Assembly: GCA_005223085.1 (NCBI GenBank)
Contig: NJBP01000025.1
Coordinates: forward strand, 1 to 30,362
Direction of reading: 5' to 3'
Length of the DNA stretch: 30,362 nt
Source of the DNA: Candidatus Aerophobetes bacterium Ae_b3b
GTDB lineage: Bacteria > Aerophobota > Aerophobia > Aerophobales > AE-B3A
The notes beneath the pieces were generated by a model. That model was not told the origin of the DNA. It worked only from the letters and a program-made list of their open reading frames with translations, and searched no databases. The position numbers and the translations under genes are program-made. Below are positions 6,313 to 13,792 of the stretch, in pieces (positions within the stretch are counted from its first letter, which is position 1; each line of letters opens with the position of its first letter).

Positions 6313-7080
6313 TCACCTTTTAGTAAAATATGTTTGCAGAACTTCGGCCGGGGCAGCATAAGTACGCAATTGATTGCGTATATCTCCCAGAGTGAATCCC
6401 TTTTCTTTTAATATTTCTACCTCAGAGGCGATATTAGCCTCTTCCACCGGACCTCGACAACCGCAGCATGGTATGCCATAGCTCAGGCACCGTGCATTAC
6501 AGCCAGCAACCGTTATGGGTCCCAGACAGAGCTCACTTTTCTCCACTAAAAGACAGGTATTTTCATTTAGCTTGCACTCGGTACACACAGCATATTTTGG
6601 CAGAACCGGGATGTCTCCATGAACCAGAGAAGCAATTGCCTGCAGGAATTGTTCCTTCTCTATAGGACAGCCGGACACGGAAAAATCAACCTTTACGAAA
6701 CTATGAAGTGGTTGAGCAGGGATGCTCTTAAATATCTGCCCTCGAGGGCCGTAAACCTCATCCTTCAACCTCTGAGGTGAGACCTCGTTCTTCATAGCCG
6801 CCACTCCTCCCCAGACGGCGCAGGTGCCCAGGGCGATAAGAAGCCTTGATCTTTTTCTAATTTTCTTTAGCCACACCTCTTCCTCGGGTTGAACCACTGC
6901 TCCTTCCACAAAGGCTATGTCCAGATCACATTGCTCGTCATTTTCACTCATAGCAGTATGAAATGATCTAATATCCAGTACTTTAAGAATGTCCATAAGC
7001 TCGTCCTCGCAGTTGAGGATCACTATTTGCTCACCGGCACACCCGGTCATTCCGAACACTCCTACCTTTGGTTTCGCCAT
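6313..7080 (-). CDS. hydD: Group 3b-like [NiFe] hydrogenase small (delta) subunit
   Basis: 255-residue electron-transfer subunit linking the NiFe site to the diaphorase half. It has the small-subunit fold motifs GMTGCAGEQ (residues 11-19), GTCAVWGG (C87) and SGCPIE (C138) for the proximal cluster, then a C-terminal cysteine-rich part (CTEC, CLLVEKSELC, GCNARC, CCGC) for two more [4Fe-4S] clusters. The usual second Cys of the CxxC proximal motif is Glu17 here. There is no Tat signal, so it is cytoplasmic. Start ATG has AAAGGAG ahead; the gene follows hydG by 13 bp and overlaps the possible GTG start of hydA. Confidence 0.93.
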   Translation of the reverse strand: MAKPKVGVFGMTGCAGEQIVILNCEDELMDILKVLDIRSFHTAMSENDEQCDLDIAFVEGAVVQPEEEVWLKKIRKRSRLLIALGTCAVWGGVAAMKNEVSPQRLKDEVYGPRGQIFKSIPAQPLHSFVKVDFSVSGCPIEKEQFLQAIASLVHGDIPVLPKYAVCTECKLNENTCLLVEKSELCLGPITVAGCNARCLSYGIPCCGCRGPVEEANIASEVEILKEKGFTLGDIRNQLRTYAAPAEVLQTYFTKR

Positions 7081-7093
7081 AACTTTTTCTCCT

Positions 7094-7951
7094 TTATATC
7101 ATCTCTGGCAAATTAATGGCATCCCAGTAGGTAAATATGGGTCCATCAATACAGGTATATTTATAGCCGATGCTGCAGTGACCACATTTACCCACGCCGC
7201 ATTTCATTCTTCTCTCAAGGGACATCAGTATTCTATCCTTGGGAAGATTTCTCTCTAAAAGCTTTCTTAAAACAAATTTATACATAATGGGTGGTCCACA
7301 CACGGCAGCATAAGTTATCTCAGGATCAACCTTAACCGCATCAAATAGCTTGGTCACTACTCCAACTTGAGCTGGCCAGATTCCTTCCTCATCTTTGTCA
7401 ACGGTGAGAAGACATTTCATATCCGTTCGGTCCAGAAGACTCAATAGTTCATACTTAAAGAGCATTTCCTCAGAAATTTTTGTGCCCAACATAAGTATAA
7501 TCTCTTTGAATTTAGAACGGTTATCCAGAGCGTACCATAAAAGAGATCTTAAAGGAGCCATACCCAGACCCCCAGCAATAATTAAAAGGTTGTTTTTCTC
7601 CATTTCTTCCACCGGAAATCCGTTACCATAAGGGCCTCTTAAACCAACCAGAGAATTTAGAGGAAGTCTAAACAGAGCCTCTGTCACGCGGCCGATTTTC
7701 CTTACGCATAGTTCAATTACTTCTGGACGTGTAGGAGAAGAAGATATAGAAATAGGAGCTTCCCCCGTCCCAATGAGGCTTAATTCAACAAACTGACCTG
7801 GCCTGTAAGTAAAGCTCTGCCTTATTCCAGAATCCTCGAATCTGAGTTGAAACAACCGGTGATCCTCAATCTGAGGAAGAATCCGAACAATTCTGGCTAA
7901 GGATGGTTGGTAAATATTGTCCGCACCACTTGTTGAAGGATGGTTACTCAT
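7094..7951 (-). CDS. hydG: Hydrogenase gamma subunit, FAD/NAD(P)-binding reductase
   Basis: 285-residue flavoprotein of the ferredoxin-NADP reductase superfamily. FAD-binding barrel about residues 15-110 (RPGQFVELSL, GEAPISISSSP), NAD(P)-binding Rossmann fold about 115-235 (IAGGLGMAPLRSL, CGPPIMYKF), and a C-terminal [2Fe-2S] loop CGVGKCGHCSIGYKYTC. It passes electrons between NAD(P)(H) and the Fe-S chain of HydB/HydD. ATG at 7951 has AAGGAG 8 bases ahead and overlaps the hydB stop by 8 bp; a GTG at 7960 is too close to that site. A closely related gene occurs in the right-hand operon (17658-18491). Confidence 0.93.
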   Translation of the reverse strand: MSNHPSTSGADNIYQPSLARIVRILPQIEDHRLFQLRFEDSGIRQSFTYRPGQFVELSLIGTGEAPISISSSPTRPEVIELCVRKIGRVTEALFRLPLNSLVGLRGPYGNGFPVEEMEKNNLLIIAGGLGMAPLRSLLWYALDNRSKFKEIILMLGTKISEEMLFKYELLSLLDRTDMKCLLTVDKDEEGIWPAQVGVVTKLFDAVKVDPEITYAAVCGPPIMYKFVLRKLLERNLPKDRILMSLERRMKCGVGKCGHCSIGYKYTCIDGPIFTYWDAINLPEMI

Positions 7952-8972
7952 AACTGGCACTCCTTATTTTAGTCATTACTTCAACAATATCTATTTTTGC
8001 TGGACAGGACTGGATACATCGTCCACATCCAACGCAGCTTGGTCTTCCATATTGAGCCACGAAACCTCTCTGTTTATGAAAATATCTATTTTTAACCCTG
8101 GCGGATCTTTCACTCCTAAAATTAAGACCTCCGGCGACGAGAGCGTAATCTTTGAATAAACAGGAATCCCATTGCCTTCTGCGCTCACCAGTTTTGCCGT
8201 CCAAATTTAGCTGATCAAAGACATCGTAGCAATAACAGGTTGGACAAACCATGGAACAAGTGCCACAACTCAAGCATTTTTCTCCGATTTCTTCCCAAAT
8301 CTTGCTCTCATACTCCAGGTCCATTATCTCCGGCAAATTATAAAGTTCGAGATCTATTTTGAAATAATTTTTCCTCTCATTCGATTTCCTTTTGTATTCT
8401 GCTATGTCTTCTTTATCCACCTCTTTGAATAAAGATTGATTGGCCCGCACCATATCGTCTCCTAAACTAGTGGCAATTCTAACTAGATAGGAGTCATCGA
8501 TATCCGATAAGAATAGATCAAACCCATCCTCAACGAAATCTGTTTCCATCGAGCGGCAGAAACACATATCATCGGGGATACAACTGACCCCAATTATTGA
8601 TGTATTCTTCCTTCTGGTGAAATAGTAGTTATCTACATACGTGCCAGAAAAAACTAAATCAAGAATTTTTAGACCATGAATATCGCAAGAGTGGACTCCC
8701 AGAAGGACATATTTTTTGTTTAAATTATCTTGCGGTGGCTCATAACCCTTCTCGGGTGAAAACCTGAACATAGTCTCATTGGGCGGGAGAAAATATTTTT
8801 TGGGGGGCAGGATTGTTCTATTATAGTTAAGCTCAATTTTCGAGAGATCTTCAATTTTTGAGAATAGGTATGTATTTTCATCTTTTTTTATAGGAGCATG
8901 GATCTCCCCGAATTTGCTTAAGCCCCCCATGAACTTATCCAGGTTTTCTTTAGGCAGTTTAACTATTTGCAT
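7944..8972 (-). CDS. hydB: Hydrogenase beta subunit, 4Fe-4S electron-transfer protein
   Basis: 342-residue Fe-S protein of the sulfhydrogenase beta / anaerobic sulfite reductase A family. A conserved N-terminal domain (LPPKKYFLPPNE, then VLLGVHSCD with C96 and FCRSM) precedes two C-terminal ferredoxin modules, CLSCGTCSMVCPTCYC and CVGCGRCIQSCP. It relays electrons between HydG and the hydrogenase dimer or an external carrier. GGAGG lies 7 bases before ATG. As first gene of hydBGDA it starts 31 bp after the stop of the receiver-histidine kinase gene on the same strand, with no terminator between, so these regulators and the hydrogenase are probably one transcript. Confidence 0.93.
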   Translation of the reverse strand: MQIVKLPKENLDKFMGGLSKFGEIHAPIKKDENTYLFSKIEDLSKIELNYNRTILPPKKYFLPPNETMFRFSPEKGYEPPQDNLNKKYVLLGVHSCDIHGLKILDLVFSGTYVDNYYFTRRKNTSIIGVSCIPDDMCFCRSMETDFVEDGFDLFLSDIDDSYLVRIATSLGDDMVRANQSLFKEVDKEDIAEYKRKSNERKNYFKIDLELYNLPEIMDLEYESKIWEEIGEKCLSCGTCSMVCPTCYCYDVFDQLNLDGKTGERRRQWDSCLFKDYALVAGGLNFRSERSARVKNRYFHKQRGFVAQYGRPSCVGCGRCIQSCPAKIDIVEVMTKIRSASYE

Positions 8973-9003
8973 TTTTTTGCCTCCTTAAGACTCCTTCGAT
9001 ATT

Positions 9004-10128
9004 TTATCCGACAGAACTCTTTTCATTAGTCCCAGTAAACTTTGGCAGAAAGACAGTGAAGATACTTTCTTTCCCTTCCTCACTTCTCACTTCGATAGAG
9101 CCCCTATGAGCCTCCACAACTTTCTTGACAATAGATAATCCTAATCCGCTGCCAGTGATGTGCTTAGTTTTTTTATTTTTCACCCGGAAGAATTCGTCAA
9201 AGATAAAGGGGATATCTTTTTGAGGAATGCCTATCCCCGTATCAGATACTTCTATAACTACATAATCTCCTTCCCCTTTTGCCTTGACTGAAATCCTGCC
9301 TTCCTCATGGTTATAGTCTATGGCATTACGGAAGAGGTTGGTGAATACTCTTTCTATACTTAATTTCTCCCCTTTAATGAGGGGAAGATGGGCAGGGATA
9401 TTCACCTCTAGAGTAATCTTTTTGTTTTTTATCTTTTCCCTCAAGAGATCCACTGTCTTATAAAGAATTTGAGATAGATCCAGAAGTTCAAGGTTTTCTA
9501 ACATCCTGCCAGCTTCTATACGAGACATATCTAACCAATCTTTAATGAGGACTAAAAGGGTATTGATTTGACCACTAGCCTTTTCTAACATCCCCTTCTG
9601 CGGCTGAGTCAGTCTACCAACTATGCCGGCCCTAACTACCTCAAGATACTCTTGAACATCAATGAGAGGTCTTCGCAGTTCATGGGAGACCATGCTGATG
9701 AAGTTCTTTTCTATCTTTTCTTTTTCTCGGCGCAAAGAAAGAGATTCAAGGACAAGTTCCCTCCTTTCTAAACCTCTTTTTATGATAATCCGAAGCTCAT
9801 CGGGGGTAAATGGTTTGGGAAGAAAGTCATAGGCCCCGCGCTTCATGGCCTCAACAGCTGATTCTATAGTGGCATAACCGGTGATGATTATGGAGATGAT
9901 GGTGGAATCAATCTTCCTGATTTTCTCCAGAACCTCCATTCCACTAATTCCTGGCATTTTGAGATCAACCAGTACCAGATCAGGAGGGAATTCTCTTACC
10001 TTACGTAGACCATCGGCTCCATCGGCAGATGTCTCTGTGTGATATCCACTTTTACTAAGCACTTGCTGGCAGGCATTGCGCATAGTCTCTTCGTCATCAA
10101 TCACTAAAATAGTGGATTTTTTTGACAT
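9004..10128 (-). CDS. Response-regulator/histidine-kinase hybrid (REC-HisKA-HATPase)
   Basis: 374-residue soluble signalling protein with a receiver in front of a kinase. Receiver residues 5-120 with phospho-acceptor D55 (LVDLKMPG) and KPFTPDEL; HisKA with H149 in SHELRRPL; HATPase with N box NLFRNAIDYN, DTGIGIP and GSGLGLSIV. There are no membrane helices and no sensory PAS domain, so input must come through phosphotransfer to the receiver or a partner. Its receiver is very similar to that of the NtrC-type regulator encoded upstream. I use ATG 10128 (MSKKSTILVIDDEE); ATG 10152 and TTG 10182 are alternatives that overlap the previous gene. It sits between the double receiver and hydB in one orientation. 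Confidence 0.9.
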   Translation of the reverse strand: MSKKSTILVIDDEETMRNACQQVLSKSGYHTETSADGADGLRKVREFPPDLVLVDLKMPGISGMEVLEKIRKIDSTIISIIITGYATIESAVEAMKRGAYDFLPKPFTPDELRIIIKRGLERRELVLESLSLRREKEKIEKNFISMVSHELRRPLIDVQEYLEVVRAGIVGRLTQPQKGMLEKASGQINTLLVLIKDWLDMSRIEAGRMLENLELLDLSQILYKTVDLLREKIKNKKITLEVNIPAHLPLIKGEKLSIERVFTNLFRNAIDYNHEEGRISVKAKGEGDYVVIEVSDTGIGIPQKDIPFIFDEFFRVKNKKTKHITGSGLGLSIVKKVVEAHRGSIEVRSEEGKESIFTVFLPKFTGTNEKSSVG

Positions 10129-10159
10129 TGGTCTTTTCCCTAATTTTTCCATATCTACT

Positions 10160-10951
10160 CTATCTAGGGAGAAGTTTTTCAACCCGCTTTAGCAAATCAG
10201 CTGCCTTGATGGGTTTATCCACGAAATCATCTGCTTCCAGATACTCCCCGTCGCTCTGGGGAGAAAACTTAAAACCTGTCTTTTTAGTTACTCCGGTGAT
10301 CATAAGCACAGGGATTTTTTTAAGTTTAGGATCATGCTTAAGCTTGTAGCAGATGGTAAATCCATCATCCAATCTTTGCATCATCACGTCCAGAAGAATT
10401 AAATCCGGCTCCTCTTTTTTAATCTTCTCCATTGCCTCTTCTTTGTCATAGGCAGCTTCGACTTTATAGGACCCACTTTTTAGGATAGCCGTAGTTGCCT
10501 CCACAAAAGCAGGATCATCGTCGATGATAAGAATTTTTGCTTCTTCGTTCATTCTCCTCACCCCCTTAATCTTTCCCAGTTTTTTGAATACATCATGGAC
10601 GGCTAATCTCAGTTCTTCTCTGTCAAAAGATTTTATGTAGTAGTAGAAAATATCCTGTTCTCGCACCCTGGCTTCTAGCTCCGGGGTATTACGGGCAGCA
10701 GTCATAATTACGTCTATTTTTGGGTCAACTGTCCTTACGATGGGCAAGGCCTGGTAACCCTTCATTTCTGGTAGCTCAACATCGATGATGAGACAATCAA
10801 ACTTTATGTTTTTGAGTTTCTGCAGCCCATTGGTGAGCCCCTCACTTATTTCGACCTGGTATCCTTCACTGGCGAAAAGAGAAAGAAGCTCTTTGTGGGT
10901 CTCACGGTCAGAATTTATGATTAATACTTTTCCGCTTTTTTGGTAATACAT
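10160..10951 (-). CDS. Tandem double receiver-domain response regulator
   Basis: 263 residues with two CheY-like receivers and no output domain. Receiver 1 (residues 8-125) has D57 in LIIDVELPEM and Lys in YYIKSF, but its acidic pocket reads NSDR and not DD, so Mg binding may be weakened. Receiver 2 (138-263) is canonical: IDDD, D188 in LLDVMMQRLDDGF, ITG and DKPI. Such proteins act as phosphorelay intermediates, phosphate sinks or protein-binding switches. Start is ATG 10951 or GTG 10960; neither has a clear ribosome binding site. It is the first gene after a terminator and a sigma-54-like promoter. Confidence 0.88.
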   Translation of the reverse strand: MYYQKSGKVLIINSDRETHKELLSLFASEGYQVEISEGLTNGLQKLKNIKFDCLIIDVELPEMKGYQALPIVRTVDPKIDVIMTAARNTPELEARVREQDIFYYYIKSFDREELRLAVHDVFKKLGKIKGVRRMNEEAKILIIDDDPAFVEATTAILKSGSYKVEAAYDKEEAMEKIKKEEPDLILLDVMMQRLDDGFTICYKLKHDPKLKKIPVLMITGVTKKTGFKFSPQSDGEYLEADDFVDKPIKAADLLKRVEKLLPR

Positions 10952-10974
10952 TTTAATCACTATATAATTGTCTA

Positions 10975-10991
10975 TGCAATTTTTATACCAA
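10975..10991 (-). promoter_or_regulatory. Sigma-54-type promoter upstream of the signalling/hydBGDA operon
   Basis: The minus strand reads TTGGTATAAAAATTGCA: GG and GC dinucleotides exactly ten bases apart with the full TTGCA -12 box, matching YTGGCACGRNNNTTGCW at most conserved positions. The predicted start is near 10964, leaving a very short leader to the ATG at 10951 (or GTG at 10960). It lies between an intrinsic terminator and the double-receiver gene, and an NtrC-type activator is encoded immediately upstream. A weak sigma-70 reading of the same AT-rich stretch cannot be excluded. Confidence 0.55.
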
Positions 10992-11005
10992 ATTTTCTGA
11001 AGTTA

Positions 11006-11037
11006 CAAAAAAACCACCCGCTAGGCTCCGGGTGGTT
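11006..11037 (-). terminator. Rho-independent terminator after the NtrC-type regulator gene
   Basis: A perfect 9-bp stem (AACCACCCG / CGGGTGGTT, 11012-11020 with 11029-11037) and 8-nt loop, followed on the minus-strand transcript by a run of seven U (plus-strand A-run 11007-11013). It lies 42 bp beyond the regulator's stop codon and separates the sensor operon from the double-receiver/hydBGDA operon. Confidence 0.85.
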
Positions 11038-11078
11038 GATAAATAAAGAGCTATCAGTATATATTAATCTTTTTTCTT

Positions 11079-12503
11079 TTAGATTCCTTTTCCCTCCCTT
11101 GGAGAGTTTCTCCCCAATAATGGGAAATTATTCCCCAAATTTTCAGTTATGCGGTATTTTTTCATCTTGACACGCAGTGTCTTACGATCTACACCTAGAA
11201 GTTTAGCTGTTTGACTCTTATGCCATCCTGTCTCTTTGAGTATCTTTAAAATGTGTTCGGCCTCAACATCTATAAGGCGTTTGTGGTTTCCAGCCATAGG
11301 CCCAGGGGATAGATCAACCGCCAGTCCATAGTATGACAGATCAGAAGGCTCAATAACATTGCTTTTAGCCAATACTACGGCCCGCTCAATAGCATTCTCT
11401 AACTCTCTTACATTCCCCGGCCAGCTATACTCTGTTAGAGCCTTCATTGCTCTTGGGGAAATGCCGGTTAAGTTCTTTCCCCTCTTTTGATTATATTTTT
11501 TCAAGAAATAGTTGGCCAATTCTGGGATATCTTCCGGCCTTTCCCGCAGCAGCGGCAAGGTTATGGGAACGACACTCAATCTATAAAACAAATCCTCCCG
11601 AAATGTTTTTTCCTGAATAGCTTTTCTCAAGTTTTTGTTAGTAGCGGCAACAATTCGCACATCTATCTTAATGGTTTTTGAACTGCCTATCCTGGTAATT
11701 TCTCTTTCTTGAATTGCTCGCAGCAGTTTAGCTTGTACATTTGGTCCTATATTCCCAATCTCATCAAAGAACAACGTTCCTCCATTGGCTACCTCAAATC
11801 TACCGTGTTTGGTAGAGGCAGCATCGGTAAAAGAACCCTTAACGTGTCCAAAGAGTTCACTTTCAAAAAGATTTTCTACCAATGCACCACAGTCTACGAT
11901 GACGAATGGCTTATTCTTGCGCTGACTATGATAGTGTATCGCCTTGGCCACAAGTTCTTTGCCTGTACCGCTCTCTCCCAGAATGAGTACAGTACTATCA
12001 GTGGGCCCTACTCTCCTTATCAATTCATATACTTTTTGCATTACTTTACTTTTTCCAATAATGACCTCTGACTTACGCTTTACCTCCAGTTCCTGACGAA
12101 GGTAAATGTTCTCCAGAATTAATCTCTTTTTTTCCAGTGCCCTTTCTATAATTAGCCGAAACTCCTCTGGGGTAAATGGTTTGGGAAGAAAGTCGTAAGC
12201 GCCACGCCTCATAGCCTCAACAGCCGATTCTACGGTAGCATAACCGGTGATTACAACTACTGCTGTTTCTGGACTACTCTCTTTAATCTTCTCTAAAACT
12301 TCCATTCCATCAATACCGGGCATCTTTAAATCAAGGATGACTAAATCGAAGGATTTTTCTTTCAATAACTCCAATCCCTGGTATCCATCTTCTACTAGCT
12401 TGACATTGTGTCCTTGACGGGAGAGTATCTGCTTACACGAATCACGCATCACTTCCTCATCATCGATTACCAGGATATTGGCTAAAATAGACAGCTTAGC
12501 CAT
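11079..12503 (-). CDS. NtrC-family sigma-54-dependent response regulator (HupR/HoxA-like)
   Basis: 474-residue transcriptional activator. Receiver residues 8-122 with D58 (LDLKMPG); AAA+ domain about 145-370 with Walker A GESGTGKE (176-183), Walker B GGTLFFDEI, and a sigma-54 contact loop reading GSFTDA (223-228) where GAFTGA is usual; C-terminal Fis-type helix-turn-helix (DVEAEHILKILKE...GVDRKTLRVKM). Its gene overlaps the PAS kinase gene by 22 bp, as expected for a cognate pair, and follows a group 2-type hydrogenase, the arrangement of HupT/HupR and HoxJ/HoxA systems. In those systems the regulator controls hydrogenase operons; here the sigma-54-like promoter directly downstream is the obvious candidate target. 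Confidence 0.92.
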   Translation of the reverse strand: MAKLSILANILVIDDEEVMRDSCKQILSRQGHNVKLVEDGYQGLELLKEKSFDLVILDLKMPGIDGMEVLEKIKESSPETAVVVITGYATVESAVEAMRRGAYDFLPKPFTPEEFRLIIERALEKKRLILENIYLRQELEVKRKSEVIIGKSKVMQKVYELIRRVGPTDSTVLILGESGTGKELVAKAIHYHSQRKNKPFVIVDCGALVENLFESELFGHVKGSFTDAASTKHGRFEVANGGTLFFDEIGNIGPNVQAKLLRAIQEREITRIGSSKTIKIDVRIVAATNKNLRKAIQEKTFREDLFYRLSVVPITLPLLRERPEDIPELANYFLKKYNQKRGKNLTGISPRAMKALTEYSWPGNVRELENAIERAVVLAKSNVIEPSDLSYYGLAVDLSPGPMAGNHKRLIDVEAEHILKILKETGWHKSQTAKLLGVDRKTLRVKMKKYRITENLGNNFPLLGRNSPREGKGI

Positions 12504-13792
12504 GATTTCCCTTTTGTTTCCATAGGTAATTTAATGGTAAAAGTGGCCCCTTTCCCTACCTTACTTTTCACCTCTATGCTTCCCTTATGTCTTTCAATGA
12601 TTCCGGCAGTGATTGCCAGTCCCAGACCGGTTCCGTGACCCGCTTTTTTAGTGGTAAAGAATGGCTCGAACAATCTTTTTATATGGGCTGGTGTGATTCC
12701 ACAACCGTTATCGGTGATGGTAATTTCTAAAAATCGACTATCCGGGAGAGCATCAGTGGCAATGATCAGGCTTCCTTTTCCATCCATTGCTTCTGCAGCG
12801 TTTAAAACGATGTTCATAAAGGCCTGCTGAAGTTGAGATCTGTCTCCCATAATATTGGGTAGGGAGGGCTGGAATTTCTTGGTAATTTTGATGTTATGAA
12901 ACAGCGCCTGATCTTTAACTAACGATAGGGTCTCTTCCAGTACTACATTTATGCCTATAGGTTCCACCTTAGGCTGGGGCTGGCGGGCAAAATCGAGAAG
13001 TCTTTTCACGATGTCCTTACAGCGGGTGGCCTCTTTTATTATTCTCTCCGCATTGGCTCTTTTCGAATCATCCACGTTTAGATCCTCTAGCAACAGGTGA
13101 CTGTATACTAAGATTCCGCCCAGAGGATTATTTATTTCGTGGGCTACACCAGCAGACAACTGACCTATGACGGCTAATCTCTCTGAATGAATCAACTGGC
13201 TCTGAAGGTCTTTAAGCTCTTTATAGGCTCTTTCCAGCTCTTGAGCCTTGGTTCTCTCGGCTTCTGTTGCGGCAGCTTCAGCGAGAAGCCATTTAGTCTC
13301 TCGTAGATCCTTGGCTACTCCGATGACACCGATGATTTCTCCCTCAGAGTTTCTCATTACCGAGCTACTCAAAGTCATGGGGATTTTTTCTCCGGATTTA
13401 CTTTTAAAGTCAATCTCTAAATCCTGGATGGATGATTCCTTAAGCTTGCTTAAGTAAGATTCATTAAAAGGTCTTCTCTTTTCTTTTGGACTGGCAAGGA
13501 TCATTTTAGCCGTTTTTTTGATTATTTCTTCTTTCTTATATCCCAGAAGATCTAAGGTGGCCTGATTGACCATGGTTATCTTTTCCTCAGAATCCACTAC
13601 AATCAGGGCATCTACCATGCTCTTGAGAATGTTTTCCGTGAATTCTTGAGCCTGAAGAAGTTCTCTATTCTTTCTTTCAATTTCTGCCTGGTTATTGGCC
13701 AGTTCGGCATAGATAGTTTCCATCCTTCTGATGATCTCAATCCACATGCTCTCTTGTAATTGCTCCTCAGATAGGCTCACGCTCTTTTTCAT
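12482..13792 (-). CDS. Soluble PAS-domain histidine kinase (HupT/HoxJ-like)
   Basis: 436-residue cytoplasmic kinase. An N-terminal helical segment of about 50 residues leads into a PAS domain (about 55-165, MVDALIVVDSEEKI, LGYKKEEII), a coiled coil (165-205), then HisKA with H218 in GVAHEINNPLGG (NtrB type) and a HATPase domain (NIVLNAAEAM, DNGCGI, GHGTGLGLAI). No membrane segments, so it senses an internal signal or a protein partner. Its ATG overlaps the stop of the hydrogenase large subunit as ATGA, which implies translational coupling. This supports a model in which the hydrogenase signals H2 to the kinase, as HupUV/HoxBC do to HupT/HoxJ; direct contact is inferred. Confidence 0.92.
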   Translation of the reverse strand: MKKSVSLSEEQLQESMWIEIIRRMETIYAELANNQAEIERKNRELLQAQEFTENILKSMVDALIVVDSEEKITMVNQATLDLLGYKKEEIIKKTAKMILASPKEKRRPFNESYLSKLKESSIQDLEIDFKSKSGEKIPMTLSSSVMRNSEGEIIGVIGVAKDLRETKWLLAEAAATEAERTKAQELERAYKELKDLQSQLIHSERLAVIGQLSAGVAHEINNPLGGILVYSHLLLEDLNVDDSKRANAERIIKEATRCKDIVKRLLDFARQPQPKVEPIGINVVLEETLSLVKDQALFHNIKITKKFQPSLPNIMGDRSQLQQAFMNIVLNAAEAMDGKGSLIIATDALPDSRFLEITITDNGCGITPAHIKRLFEPFFTTKKAGHGTGLGLAITAGIIERHKGSIEVKSKVGKGATFTIKLPMETKGKSWLSCLF

